Of a stretch of 64,000 bases of DNA, positions 45,364 through 56,925 are shown piece after piece. The stretch spans positions 16,573,837-16,637,836 of the forward strand of contig NC_087073.1 in NCBI RefSeq assembly GCF_026151205.1, written 5' to 3'. The notes beneath the pieces are model-generated. The model was not told where the DNA came from, ran no database searches, and worked only from the letters and a program-made list of their open reading frames with translations. Numbering within the stretch: the first letter of the stretch is position 1; each line of letters opens with the position of its first letter. The translations under genes and the position numbers were made by a program. Source of the stretch: Bolinopsis microptera. Lineage: Eukaryota; Ctenophora; Tentaculata; Lobata; Bolinopsidae.

Positions 45364-46010
45364 CCTCAGGGATTACCTAATAGTAATATGTGAACCCCAC
45401 TCAAGCATTACCTAATATGTAGAAAAATAATTGCATGACATTGATAGCAAAAACAATGACAAAAGGATAATAACGTATTAAATAGAAAAAAGGCGCAGAA
45501 TGGTTTCTGAAAATTCAGACGTCCGGAATAAATGGTCTCTAAAAAGATCACAGTCAGAGAAAAGATCCTTCTTTACTGATCTAGATACTACGGATTCATC
45601 CGGACTGGACATAGCTGCTACCTAAATAAACACTAAACAGCACAGCCACGTTCTGAATTTTGTGAGGCTTTGCTTATACTTATAGGCCAGTTGTGAGGAC
45701 AATATTTTATAATTTATCACCTCATCAGTGAACAGACATGTAAAATATTCCACCTGAAATTAAAACTTGTGAGATTTTATTTTACTTCGGCAACTCAATT
45801 ATATTTATACGTATAAGTATATACAAAAAACACCCTGGCTGTAAGACTAAGCTGGTACATAATATTTAATATTCGCGCTATAATCACGGTGATTTATCAA
45901 ACTAGCTTCTAACTGAATTAGTCATGAGCTCTGTAATTCTAACGCCAGCATTTTCCATTACTTCGACAACTCAATTATATTCACAAAACGATGGCTATTC
46001 ACAAAGCAAC
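45364..46010. other. Intergenic between duplicated blocks
   Basis: No gene seen. AT-rich sequence upstream of the left galectin gene; its promoter should lie just to the right of 45,254. Confidence 0.4.
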
Positions 46011-46370
46011 GGCCAGGTAGCGCAGTTGGTTAGAACGCCTGTCTTACAATCGTTAGGTTGCGAGTTCGAAACCCACTGACTGCCTGGTCGTGGGGTGAGC
46101 GTCGTCGACGTTCAGCTAAGGATCATGAGTGGTCTATGCAGCCCCCCGGTCTACTCAGCCGAATACTCGAGAAATCGGGTGTGAGGGTTAAATGAGGAGC
46201 TGCACATTGCAGCAAAGTCTCGGACGAAGAAAGTATGGTACACACTACCTTAACCGTCACTGGCCAAAAAGATCCTTCGGCTTCCTGTAATTGGCTGGTT
46301 GCACTTGTGTAACATTGTGGCTGTTGGAATACACCGAAGTAAAATAAGTGTCTAGATAAAAAAAATGTCT
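46011..46370 (+). mobile_element. tRNA-derived SINE
   Basis: The head resembles a tRNA: GCCAGGTAGCGCAGTTGGTT contains a pol III A box (TAGCGCAGTTGG) and GAGTTCGAAACC a B box, about 45 bp apart. A tRNA-unrelated body follows (GTCTACTCAGCCGAATACTC, GAGGAGCTGCACATTGCAGC), ending in an A-rich tail near 46,360. The acceptor stem is imperfect and the body continues through it, so it is a SINE and not a tRNA gene. Confidence 0.75.
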
Positions 46371-47093
46371 GACCATAAAACTAGGTCGGAGTTTAACATA
46401 TAATTAATACTATAATCATGATGATTTATCTGACTATTTTACAAGGTATTGAATTTCAAAGTGCAGACATGTGAAAAATCTTCCTCCTAGTGAAATTAAT
46501 TTGTTGTTTTACGGTATGAATGCATTCTTTTAGAGTTGTTTGATATACCAGTACCAGGTCTTATAGGGATAACTTTAACAACAAGATCACAAAACTGCCT
46601 CATATTTATGCAATGTCAAAATTTGAAAGTGTATTTCCAAATATTTCAGTAATAAATCATTTTTAGCCTTTCTTTCAGTGATGGAAGTGTTTATTTGTGT
46701 TTTTAGTATATGCAAACCTGTTTAATATGCCCAAAATAAAGTTTCTAACAACGTAATTTGATTTTTGATAAAAACTTCATTCTGACAGCCGCATCATTCT
46801 GACAGCCTTACACCCGTACTGCAACTTGTATTACATTATATCAGGGTGCGGCAACTCAAAGATAACTTGTAGATAATCATAAATAAGGCTATTGCGGTTA
46901 TTTTAAGATGATGTCCATTAAAAAACATCACTAAGTATAATTCCTGTCCTGGTCAGTTTCCAGACAGAGCAGGAACCAGTATCAACAATGAGTACCTCAC
47001 ATTTGTTGTAAAATCAAAAGGGCCAAAAGCAGCGTGTACATAAACAATATCTGTGTTTGTGACGATGGAATATGATGCGTCTCTTATTCGCAG
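46371..47093. other. Region upstream of the receptor pseudogene
   Basis: No exon could be assigned although the receptor should have earlier exons (signal peptide, start codon). A good acceptor (TTATTCGCAG) ends at 47,093. Confidence 0.4.
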
Positions 47094-48498
47094 GTGTGCG
47101 ATCTAGTGGATGGTTGTGGGGATGGGTCAGATGAAGCACGCTGTACTAATCATTTCAAGTGTAATTCTTCTGGACATTACATTCCGCGAACAAGTAAATG
47201 TGATGGTAAGATTGATTGCCTAGATTCATCAGACGAGTGTAATGATGAATGTTCAAAAGCAATACTTGATGGACTTGTACTGAAGGCAAACCTCGCAATA
47301 ATCATTGTCAGCATATCATCATTCAAGAAGTGTAGAACGACGGTTGCTCTGACAAATAAATCATTAGTCATCATGATAAGTATCGGTGATCTCCTAGTTG
47401 GATCATATCTCTTAGCAGTATCTTTATTCGATGGAGTAGTCCATGGTGAGGAGTACTGTAAGGACCAGACTTCTTGGCTTTCAAGCAGCGAATGCTCCAT
47501 ACTAGGTGTCACAAGCACAATCAGATCTCACCTTTCCCTGTTGGCAATGACTGTGTTGAGTTTGATGAGGGTTCATGGCATATGGAACTCAATGAGAATT
47601 TCAGGAGGGGTTTCTGTAAAAAATTCTATCAAAGTTATTGCTGGAAACTTTATCATTCTTGTCATATCAGCTACAGTAGCATCCATTCCTATAATGAAAT
47701 ATTTTGACGATTTCTTCGTCAATGGAATAAGATATGACAATGAACTTCAACTATTCAGCGGTTTGGTTAACAAAGAAACTCACACAAAAGTATTCTAAGA
47801 ATACTTCGGACGCATGGATGATAGAATTTTAAGTTGGGATACAATAGATGGGATGGTTTCTGATATGTTCTCCCACGATACTCTGGCAGAGGATTTCACG
47901 AAAACTCAAACAAAAGTAGGATTCTACGGACTTAACTTAAGGCGGGTGACTTAAGGCGGGTGGTATTCCCGAGATCCATTGACAACAGTTCTCCACAGCT
48001 TTCTGTCCTCCATCAGTCTAGCTATCTCATCTACTGACTTCAGCCCAGTATCTGCTTTTAGGTTATCTAGTAGTGTTAAGTGAGGTCACCCCCTGTTAGT
48101 ATGCCCATGATTACATCATTATCAGCATACTATCTACCAGATCTTCAAATAATGTGTCATCCAGAAGAAACGATAAACAGACTCGTCAAAGAAACAGGAG
48201 AATGAACCAAAGGATTTCTTTCATAATCGTTACAGACTTTCTCTGCTGGGTTCCGTCTATCATTATCTGCAAGTTTCATTATCTAGAGATCCTTGATGCT
48301 ACACCATGGTATTCAATCTTCTCTATGGTGATTCTACCCATCAACTCTGTGATTAATCCCTCCCTCTACAACGATATTTTCATGGGAAAAGTAAGGGTGG
48401 TACTATCCCGGACTAACACTAGAATATTTGACCTTAATGCGAGTTTGCGGTCTCTAATAGCTAATGCACCGCATTTGAAGTCCGTTCAGTTGAGTTGA
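47094..48498 (+). pseudogene. LDLa-containing 7TM receptor, broken
   Basis: Two LDLa modules (CDLVDGCGDGSDEARC; CDGKIDCLDSSDEC) carry the Asp/Glu calcium cage, followed by TM1, TM2 (IMISIGDLLVGSYLLAVSLF), TM3 with MRVHGI in place of E/DRY, and TM4. TM6 and TM7 lie at 48,215-48,360 (ISFIIVTDFLCWVP, VILPINSVINPSLYND). LDLa plus this 7TM type matches relaxin-receptor-like/LGR proteins. Damage: a TAA after THTKVF (the left copy has AAA there), and 174 bp of LINE sequence replacing about 117 bp covering most of TM5. No upstream start exon was found. It may have been a working receptor before duplication. Confidence 0.85.
47938..48111 (-). mobile_element. LINE 3' tail inserted in the receptor
   Basis: On the minus strand it reads LDNLKADTGLKSVDEIARLM then EDRKLWRTVVNGSREYHPP and a stop, the extreme C-terminus of an RTE/CR1-like reverse transcriptase. 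It ends in two copies of CACCCGCCTTAAGT. It replaces receptor sequence present at 37735-37851 in the other copy. Confidence 0.8.
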
Positions 48499-48508
48499 TT
48501 GTGGTGCG

Positions 48509-48657
48509 TGATTAGTTGATGGTGCACAGCGGGGTCGTGATTACTGCTGGTCGCAGCACCATCAACTAATCAGCAGCTCAGATTTAATTACAGAGTGCAG
48601 GAATGATGGTGTTTTTCGTATGGCCGTGTTAAATTAACACGCCATACGAAAAACACA
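48509..48657. repeat. Two adjacent perfect hairpins
   Basis: GATTAGTTGATGGTGC is inverted about 32 bp later (to 48,573). GTGTTTTTCGTATGGC is inverted across a short TTAA-centred loop (about 48,610-48,657). The left copy has the second arm only once (about 38,575), so the inverted duplication arose after the segmental duplication. Confidence 0.75.
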
Positions 48658-48765
48658 TGACATTTTTTAACACTGTTAATGAATGATCAAATTTAGCTGT
48701 GTCGTGTCCAAATGTTAAAACTGAACTTGTTGGGTTGATAAGAATATAATTAAAAAAAAGGCGTT

Positions 48766-49148
48766 TTGTTTGAGAAAGATTAGGGGACAGAAATGTTTAC
48801 TTTGTTTACTATCTGTATTTTACAGCTTTTGTTTATATATATACTAGAAAGCCCGTGGTAACAGGGATGAATCTAGTAGTTTTCTATTTCTTTGGCAGTC
48901 AGTTTTTATCGCGTCAAAAAATATCCGTCACAACCAAAGATACAGCTGATTTAAATGTTGCTCGTACTAAACACAGCGTAATATCAACAAAACCGATCAA
49001 AATGACGTTGAAACAATCATTGCACGTGCACGTGCGTGTAACAATCCTCGTTACTATGGTTATTATGCAACTACCTATTTGTTATCTATTTGCACGTGGG
49101 CGGTCGTACATACAACAAAAACAATTCTTTGAATTATAGTAGAGATAT
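48766..49148 (+). mobile_element. 383-bp retroposon with 11-bp target duplication
   Basis: Flanked by AAAAAGGCGTT at 48755-48765 and 49149-49159; the left segmental copy lacks it. It contains TACTAGAAAGCCCGTGGTAA and, at its far end, GAATTATAGTAGAGAT. 48842-49146 matches 62885-63197 in reverse orientation. The direct duplication indicates integration of a non-autonomous element. The open frame across it has no recognisable product. Confidence 0.7.
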
Positions 49149-49159
49149 AAAAAGGCGTT

Positions 49160-50224
49160 ATACAAAAATATTCATTTGGCTGCAGAGCTGATGACGACTG
49201 TTGGAGACCATGTTTGTTGATTTAGTGTTGTTCGGTTCAAATTAAATTTTTAACTTTTAATAGTCAACACATTCATTTTTCTTATTCGTGATGTTTGATT
49301 AATTACAACTAAGTTAATTTTTGTTGTTGTGGTTTATCGCATCAATCGTGAAAAAATGGAATATAGCGAGCGATCGACTTCATTGTCGGTGTAATTTAAT
49401 GATTAAATAAACGGGTTACGGTAACATGTCTATTGTCAGATCTGTAGACTAAATCTAAAGGGAGGAGTACCGGGCATCTGTAGACCTCGTTACCGCTGGT
49501 ATGTTCTGTTAATTATGTTATAGTCCGTGTAGGGTTTAGATTTAGTCTACAGATTAGAGCTAGTTTTTAAGTGTTATTGTTTCTAATGATGATATCTCGT
49601 CATGAGTTGAGTTGCTACTACTCTATTATAATTTATTGGGACACATAATAGTTTACACCGTCCCATAATAAACACAGTGCAGTTTAATTACTACAGCGAT
49701 TGTAGTTAAAGTAGTTACAACTATAAAATATTTTCATACTTGAATTCTGAACATTCTTTTGTCTTGATAAAATCGAGTGATTATTTTTGGGTTAAATATG
49801 GAACAAATCAAACATGTATTGGCGGAACAGAAAAATAAAATAAAATAACCGAAATCTGTTCTGAAATTGCACAATAATCAAGGTTCAAAAAGTTGAATTC
49901 CAAACAATAACATGCTTTTATAATTGAAAATCAGAAAATGTGCATTTTACTTTTGATGATTATAAAGATCGGCTTCAGCCAATAAAAAAGAACAGTCTGT
50001 TAAAGGAAGTAGTTCTCAGTATCATACACATTATCCTTTAATTACCAATCTTTAGGTTATCTGGTCAGGCCTGAGAATTATATTTGTTAATTCAATAATC
50101 AGTACGCAATGAATACTTATAGTTATTACTTCGCCATATATCTGAAAATTTTATAATTTATTTCTATAAATGAAAGATTGGGGTAAAAAACGCAAGCGAA
50201 TAACTTAAACTTGTACTTAACCAC
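49160..50224. other. Duplicated non-coding stretch, right copy
   Basis: Matches about 38,715-39,753 nearly base for base; no coding. It contains the 3' flank of the right galectin gene. Confidence 0.5.
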
Positions 50225-53200
50225 TTAAAATGCAACTGCCTCCAGTGCTTTGGGCAAGTTGAGGTTTGTCCATTGGAAACCGTTACTGCCGCCAAAGAGA
50301 GCCACTGAAATTGTACTTTTTATATCAATTTACCAATTCTGTTTGGTATTAATAGCCAGCTTTTAGAAACTTTGTAATTGTATAGTCCTCCGAACATGAA
50401 TTTAAATGAATCACCAGAATATTGAAACAATTAGTTTGCTCAGAAAATACAATTTTCGCAAACCAGCAGTAGCCAAAGAAATTTCATCCCGTTGAGGGAA
50501 TCTAGCAGCGATCTCTTCATCGTTGAAGGAGATTTTGTATTCCGCATCTAGGACCTCAATCGTAACCTTAAACATCTCGTCAGCTCCGAAATTATCCCTG
50601 CTGAACGCAGGCCTGAAAATATAGCGTTAAGTGTATTCAGTATATCATTTGATTGGAAATTTTGCTTACGACGAAATTTTAGTACATAATCTTCTTAATA
50701 CACCGTCAATCATCATACCAAGAAACTCTAGAGTAGCTGGATTATGCTACAAAAATAAAATAATATTTATTGAAATCCAACAAATCTTTAAGTTTAACGT
50801 CGACTGCTGCCTATAATAGAAATAATATTACAACATTTAAAATCGTGTATAAACAGTTAAATGGCAAAGGCTTTCAATCTGCATCTAGTTATTAAAATTG
50901 CTGGCATCATATTAACCTGACTTCTGCCTGCCATGCCCCGTTGACGTTGTTGTTCAGAACGACTGTGTCAATGTAAGGTCTGAAGTCCACGTGAAGAAGG
51001 TTGATTTCGTCACCAAGAATGTTCACGCTGAAAACGTATTGATATAGTGGTTGAGATTTTACAGCATTATAATATACAAAAATAATTTTGGGTCATGCTC
51101 GCATGATATGAAAACATTTATTCATTGCCAAACAATTCATATTTAGACTTCAATTCTTTTGCAAATACTCATGAATCAGCACAAGGAACGTCATGAATGA
51201 TGAATCAGCACAAGGGAACGTACTTGAATTTGACCGTAGTAATATCTTTGTAGATCCCCCAAGCTTCGATGATATCACCTACTGCCAATGGTCTAGCCAG
51301 AATGTACCTCTGTCCTCCAACAGCTGTAACATTAAGTCGAGTTATGTTTCTGAATCTGCACAACAAGTCATAATGTTATCTATTCTTTCGAAATGACCAT
51401 CGATAAGGATCAAAATTGAAACGATTAAAATGATATCAGTGTCAGAGACGCAGGCATAAAGACAAGCATTTAATGTTACCTAGACAGGGATCAGTGTTGC
51501 AGTCTTGGGATTCTGAATCATCTCCATCACAATCGGCCCCTCCATTTGCTGGAGCAGGGTTGGAACAGCTTTTGCTTCTACTTTGAGATCCTCCGTTACA
51601 TGCAGCAGAGCACTCAGACCAATCCGAAAAATCAGACCATCCTCCGTCAACGGGGCAAGGGTCAGCATTGCAGTCTTGAGATTCCGAATCGTCTCCATCA
51701 CAATCAGCTCCTCCATTTGCTGGGGCAGGGTTGGAACAACTTCTGCTCCTACTTTGAGATCCTCCTCCGCATGCAACCGAGCACTCAGACCAATCAGAAA
51801 AGTCAGACCATCCTCCATCAGCTGGCAGTTCGATCTTTGTCCACTGGAATCCGTTGCTTCCCCCTCGTAGCGCCACTGAGGTATCAAACGTTATATTGAA
51901 TTTCAAGTCCGACAGACCAAGAATTAGTTGAATGTCAAAACTTAGTGAAAATATAAAAATATCACGAACCAGCGTTGGCTAGAGTAATGTCATCTCGTTG
52001 TGGGAATCTAGCAGCAATCTCTTCATCGTTGAAGGAGATTTTGTATTCCGAATCTAGGACCTCAATTGTGACTTTGAAGACTTCGCCAGATACGAACGTG
52101 TCTCTTCCGAACGCTGGTCTAAAAATAACGTGTTAATACCGAAATCAAGATGTTGGCGAATATTTAATATTTAACAAAATAATAATATGCATCTCTTAAT
52201 TATTTAGCATACTATTTTTTAGCATATTTCATATTTTGTTTAAGAAATAGCGCACTTGATGGATTTTTAAATGAATTTCTCGAATCAATGTCAAAAATCT
52301 TTACCTGACTTCCGCCTGCCAAGCTCCGTTAACATTGTTGTTTAGTACAATCGTGTCAATGAATGGTCTAAAGTCCACATGGAGAATGTTGACATCATCA
52401 CCGATAATATTGACACTGAAATTATTTGCGTTGATTCGAACAGAATTTAAAAAATGGGTTTGCCACTTATCTTTGAAAAATTGTTTGCAGTGGATGATAG
52501 CTAAAACATTAACTGATCTAAGTCATACTAAAAACCCGCAATTTAGTATAAAATACTAAAAGTAAAAACTCACTATACATAGTTGTATGTATAGTTGAAA
52601 CCTTTATTCGAGGAAATTTAAAATTAGTTATGTTTTAGTTTCTTTACATTATTTAGCTCCGTAATGTAAAATGTTTGGAATTTCATTAGGCAATGACAAC
52701 GAAGTTTAATTTTAAAATATTCCATAAATGGTAAACGATACTTTTTACCGTTTCAAAATATCAATCACAATCAAAGTTATAAATATGAAATAGGATCGTG
52801 GCGTGAGCGTAAATGTGAGCTAGTCATCATAAAGAAAGATAACGCGCGTTATTCTATCGCAAATTTTTCCTCACTTCCGACGTTTATTGTAAAAGATCTA
52901 AATCAAAATTCTAAGAATGCTATAACAGGTGCATTTTTTTCCTACAACCTTGCTAAAAATCGCAAGTTTTCAACTCCATTTGTGAACTGAATTTGCCGGT
53001 GAGATTTCGTCAACTTTAGAACATACTATAAATATTAGATACCTACTTGAATTTTTCTGTAGTGTCATCCACGTAGATTCCCCAAGCCGAAATGACGTCC
53101 CCGACCTTCAGTGCTCTATTTAAAGGGTAACTCTCTCCTGATGTGGCATCAATTGGAGCTGAAGTTGGAAAATTAATAATAATCAAGTAAAAAATAATAT

Positions 53201-54411
53201 TATAAACTGAATGAGAAAAAAATGAATATCCGAAATCATATTAAGTTAAAAATGATGTGCGCACTAAATGGATTGGCTTTTGGAATGTTTTCTATACTCT
53301 ATTACTGTAGTCAAACTCAACAACTCATTGTTCGTGAATTTAATATAAGGCTAATATATGTATTCATAATCCTATGGTGCACTAATTCTGAACATGTATT
53401 TCGATTACTTTGCTGTTTTCCTGTCGTTTGCCTACTATGCCATCATTGCATGCTGTCAACTCATGACCTATGCTAATGCTTCATCGTAAATCATGTGTAA
53501 TTGTATGAAAACGAACTAATTATTATTGAACGCAATAAGTATGATTAATTGACGTTATTTATCAGAAGAAATTAAATTGCTGCAAGAAAATAACTAAATT
53601 GATCCCGCTACCTGCCAAGAACTGGCCTGAATTCTTGAAGGACCAACTCAAGGAACGTAGCAATTAGCATACAATATATTTTATAGTTTTAGCTGTTGTA
53701 CTAGGTATCTTATTCTTTGAAATACATCCTAACATCCTACCTCAGTACCTTAGTTTTCGGGCGACCTTGATTTTGAGTCAAAATTAGATATTAAGAAAAA
53801 TAAGACTATGATTTCGTGTCGAGCGTGCTAAATCACTCTACACTCGATCTTCGAGATTTTTCTAAAAGGGCCCCGACAGTTGAAACCAACCCGAATCGAT
53901 GTATTTCCGAATCACCCCCATGACATAGGGTTAATATGCTCCACTGACGAGATATCACCCGTTAAGTAATTTACAGCAATAGGAAACAGGATAGCAGCCT
54001 GTTTACATCAAAATAGAGGGCCATGGGGTTTTGAATAGTCCCCAGGGCCTTCTCATAGCCATGTGTATACGCGTACCGCGTGACGCGCTTGTTTCACTGC
54101 AAGCGAGAGGGCTCTGGTTAGAGCAACCCAGGGCCATCTAGAGAGCGTGTTTAATTTAAGTAAGTCACGTGATAGTCGAGTATAATCTTACCTGGGGACC
54201 CCAGGCTATTATGTTCATAAACATAGCCTGGCGAAAAATCGCCGCCCAGTAAAGTATAATCCAAATGATTATATTATTGAAGTTTAGAAAATAGACCCCA
54301 CAGGCTCAAAAGTATAAAAACTGAAAATTAGAATTTAATTGATATTTTTAGCTTACCGCTTGAGCAGAGTCCGAGGAGTCCAAGACCAATGATAATATGG
54401 AGGCTTGTCAT
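50225..54411 (-). CDS. Secreted galectin-TSP1-TSP1-galectin protein (right copy)
   Basis: Nine exons in phase: 54357-54411, 53047-53158, 52305-52415, 51970-52118, 51480-51875, 51224-51323, 50917-51027, 50464-50612, 50225-50304; 420 aa. Order: signal peptide MTSLHIIIGLGLLGLCSS; galectin 1 (LKVGDVISAWGIYVDD, ILHVDFRPFIDTIVLNNNVN, GAWQAEVR, FKVTIEVLDSEYKISF); two TSP1 modules (GGWSDFSDWSECSVACGGG and GGWSDFSDWSECSAACNGG, six Cys each); galectin 2 (RPLAVGDIIEAWGIYKD, LLHVDFRP, GAWQAEVR). Both galectin units keep His, Arg, Asn, Trp, Glu and Arg positions of the family's sugar pocket, although the HxNPR motif reads HVDFR. Each galectin uses the same three-exon layout plus a short end exon, so the two arose by internal duplication. 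Expected role: extracellular beta-galactoside binding with TSP1-mediated matrix or cell contacts; this is inference. Confidence 0.85.
53818..54270 (+). repeat. Dispersed repeat, copy in right galectin intron 1
   Basis: Same family as 36303-36790: CGAGCGTGCTAAATCACTCT, GGGCCCCGACAGTTGAAACC, CATAGGGTTAATATGCTCC, GCGAGAGGGCTCTGGTTAGA. It ends near CAGGCTATTATGTTCATAAA, shared with about 44,635. Confidence 0.6.
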
Positions 54412-54528
54412 CTTAACTTATATTTGAACAGGAAGCTAGGAAAAACGATCGTAAAATCACTGAAAATGAATTTCCTTCCCGCTAAGTATATTGCTTGAAC
54501 GATAATTTCTCATCAAAGTAAGTCAGTC

Positions 54529-56925
54529 TAGATTGTATAATCACAGTATGTGACTCATGTACAAAGTCATGCGTCAGACTCAGATTGGACTCTTTTACTT
54601 AGTAACACTTGGTGGGTAGGCGTGATCTTACTCAGCCGTATGATCATGGAATTATGTATAATAGTCGTGTGTGACATCAATTAAATAAGTAATTCCTGTA
54701 TGCTCCAATTTCGATGAATAATATGTGGATTTTGTCAAATAATTTTGTTGGGGAAATAGCGAAAATAAGGAATTTCTTCGCAATTTGTATCCCAAAAGTT
54801 TTGATTCAGCTGAAATCTTACGATTGGTCTATGCATCAAAGTGAGTAAGTTAAAGAATGATAAATCCAGTAGGTCTTCAGTCTTAGAGTTTGAGAAATGA
54901 GCTAGATCAAGAACTGAGCTACTCATTTGTAAAACTAAATCGGATCATCACCTCCCTATCGTATATATATATACTGTCTCAATATTAGTATGCTCTCAAA
55001 TCTCAATTGAGAACATTAGTGATGCGGTGCAAGTTAGGGCTGAGTCTGAGCCAGTTAAAAAGCCCCTTGAGGAATGACAGAGAGTTGGTGTGCTACATTT
55101 AGCCATCTTTCCAGTGGCCGACATATACTGGCACACGGTTTATAGTTTATACACGCTTGACACATACTCCAGAAAAATGGCCTCACCACATTAATAATTC
55201 GGTCATAGAACAGGCAAGGCTGGTCGGTCGGTCGGAGGTCGGTACTTACGACTACAAGTTACGACTAAGTCAAGTTTGTTGAATCGTAGGTTGATAAAAT
55301 CAAATTGTGTTTGTCTTAGCTTTAACAAAATTGGTACAGTTCCATCGTTGATAAATTTTGTAATTTTATTGCTTCTCATAAATGTTCCAGTTGAAGTATG
55401 TACTCAAAATTCTAATAGTCTGTAAATTTGAAATCAGCTTATGTTATGTAAAATTTTAATTGTAAATAATTGAAAATGGTGTGCTTCCATTAAATCAATC
55501 GCCTAAACATCCTGTTTTCTGAGGATCTGGATATGAAATTAGTGACTCAAGTCGAATGTCGATGTATTTTAGGACGCTTATTCGGAATCAGCGCCCATTA
55601 CTAATACTGAATGAAATGAAATGAAGATCGCGACGTGAGACAATAAAACCCAAGTCACGTGATAATTTTTGAGCGAGCGAAATAATAAGAGCTGTCACCA
55701 ACATTGAACACATGTTAACGTGTCGGTATGACGGGCGAGGGTTACTACATATTATTCGTAATCACCTTTTGGAAAATTTTTACCCCCTCTCCGTAATAAG
55801 TTTTACACATAGCTATTGTGTCAAAATTACACTAGCGTAATCATTTGGAAACCAACCTTCTTCTCGGCTGATCACGTAATATGTGAACGACCACTATGCA
55901 AAAAAAAACAATTTTGTTTTTGAAATAAGTCGAACACAGAACATATCATTGACATCATTGGTTATTGAATTACAACCAAACCAAAATATGAGATCCCAAT
56001 ATAGGACAAACACAATCCTGAAGAAAGGGAAAATATTGCATGATCACACACCCCTCGAATGGTTATCAGTTTGTGAAACAGGACAGTGTATAATGCTTTT
56101 TTGAGTTCTAACGATATGACAGCTACACTGATAGATAACGTCTACACTCTCAATATTATTATGAGTCTACATAATATCAATATCGCTTCGAGATATAAAA
56201 AATCAAACTGCAATTAAAAAAACCGTGTATTTGGAAATACTACCACTATTGAGGGTCGAATTTAATAACTTGATACTCTATAAGTATAACAAGAATTAAA
56301 AACCTTTAAAGCCATTGCATTAAACAAAATATTCTCCATTTTCAGATCTAAAATTCTGTTTTCTTACCGACAACAGCGTACTCTGAGGCGAGTGATAGAA
56401 TTTGGTATACATATAGCTAGAAGACAATAAACTGAACAAAACGTAAAACAGTTATATTAATCGTAGCGCAAACATTATAAATCTTAGTTGTTTTACTGAA
56501 TCAAACGTTTAGCCTTTAAGAATTAAGATTGAGTTTAACGATAAACTAAAACTTAAAGGATAAAATATATCGAAAATTTCGGTCAAAAATCACTCACAAT
56601 TATATCTTATTTTATCTATGAGTATCATCTACACCATTTTGACGATACTATACAACCGATCGCGTCCATACTACATAGGTTTATTTTGCATATAATTTCA
56701 CATGTTCAGCCCTTCTGATTCAACACAGAAATTTTTAAAAATCAACGCAATCGTGAATGTTATTAACTCCAAGATCAAAAAGAGCCTTTTATGTGTCTAT
56801 CCAAGTCGGTAAGTTTATACTCATTATGATAACGAAAAATCTACCAAGACCGATAAACATTGATTCGCAAACTTGAACGGAGACTGAATCCAAAATAGAT
56901 GGGACACTCTTTCATTCTTCATCAT
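54529..56925. other. Intergenic between galectin and NSUN7-like genes
   Basis: No coding supported. It contains a fragment of the dispersed family (about 55,555-55,700) and the MITE relic at 55743-55893; the rest is AT-rich. Confidence 0.4.
55743..55893. mobile_element. Diverged relic of the TTCACATATTACG MITE family
   Basis: The right end reads ATCACGTAATATGTGAACGA, matching the right end of 18214-18719. The left end is eroded (TACTACATATTATTCGTAAT). Internal pieces (TTTTTACCCCCTCTCCGTAA, AATCATTTGGAAACC) also match. Confidence 0.65.

Larger units (their letters stand above)
47725..54528. repeat. Segmental duplication, right copy
   Basis: Partner of 37527-45363. The shared sequence starts inside the receptor frame (about 47,725) and ends at AAAGTAAGTCAGTC near 54,528. 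It lacks the palindrome, the 288-bp element and the minisatellite of the left copy, and carries its own LINE piece and retroposon. Confidence 0.9.

Noticed and set aside
46011-46095. A working tRNA gene
   Set aside because: The acceptor stem and 3' end are imperfect, and the sequence continues into a SINE body with an A-rich tail.
48855-49139. 94-codon frame with a hydrophobic end
   Set aside because: Lies inside a mobile repeat also found inverted at 62885-63197, where the frame is not kept.
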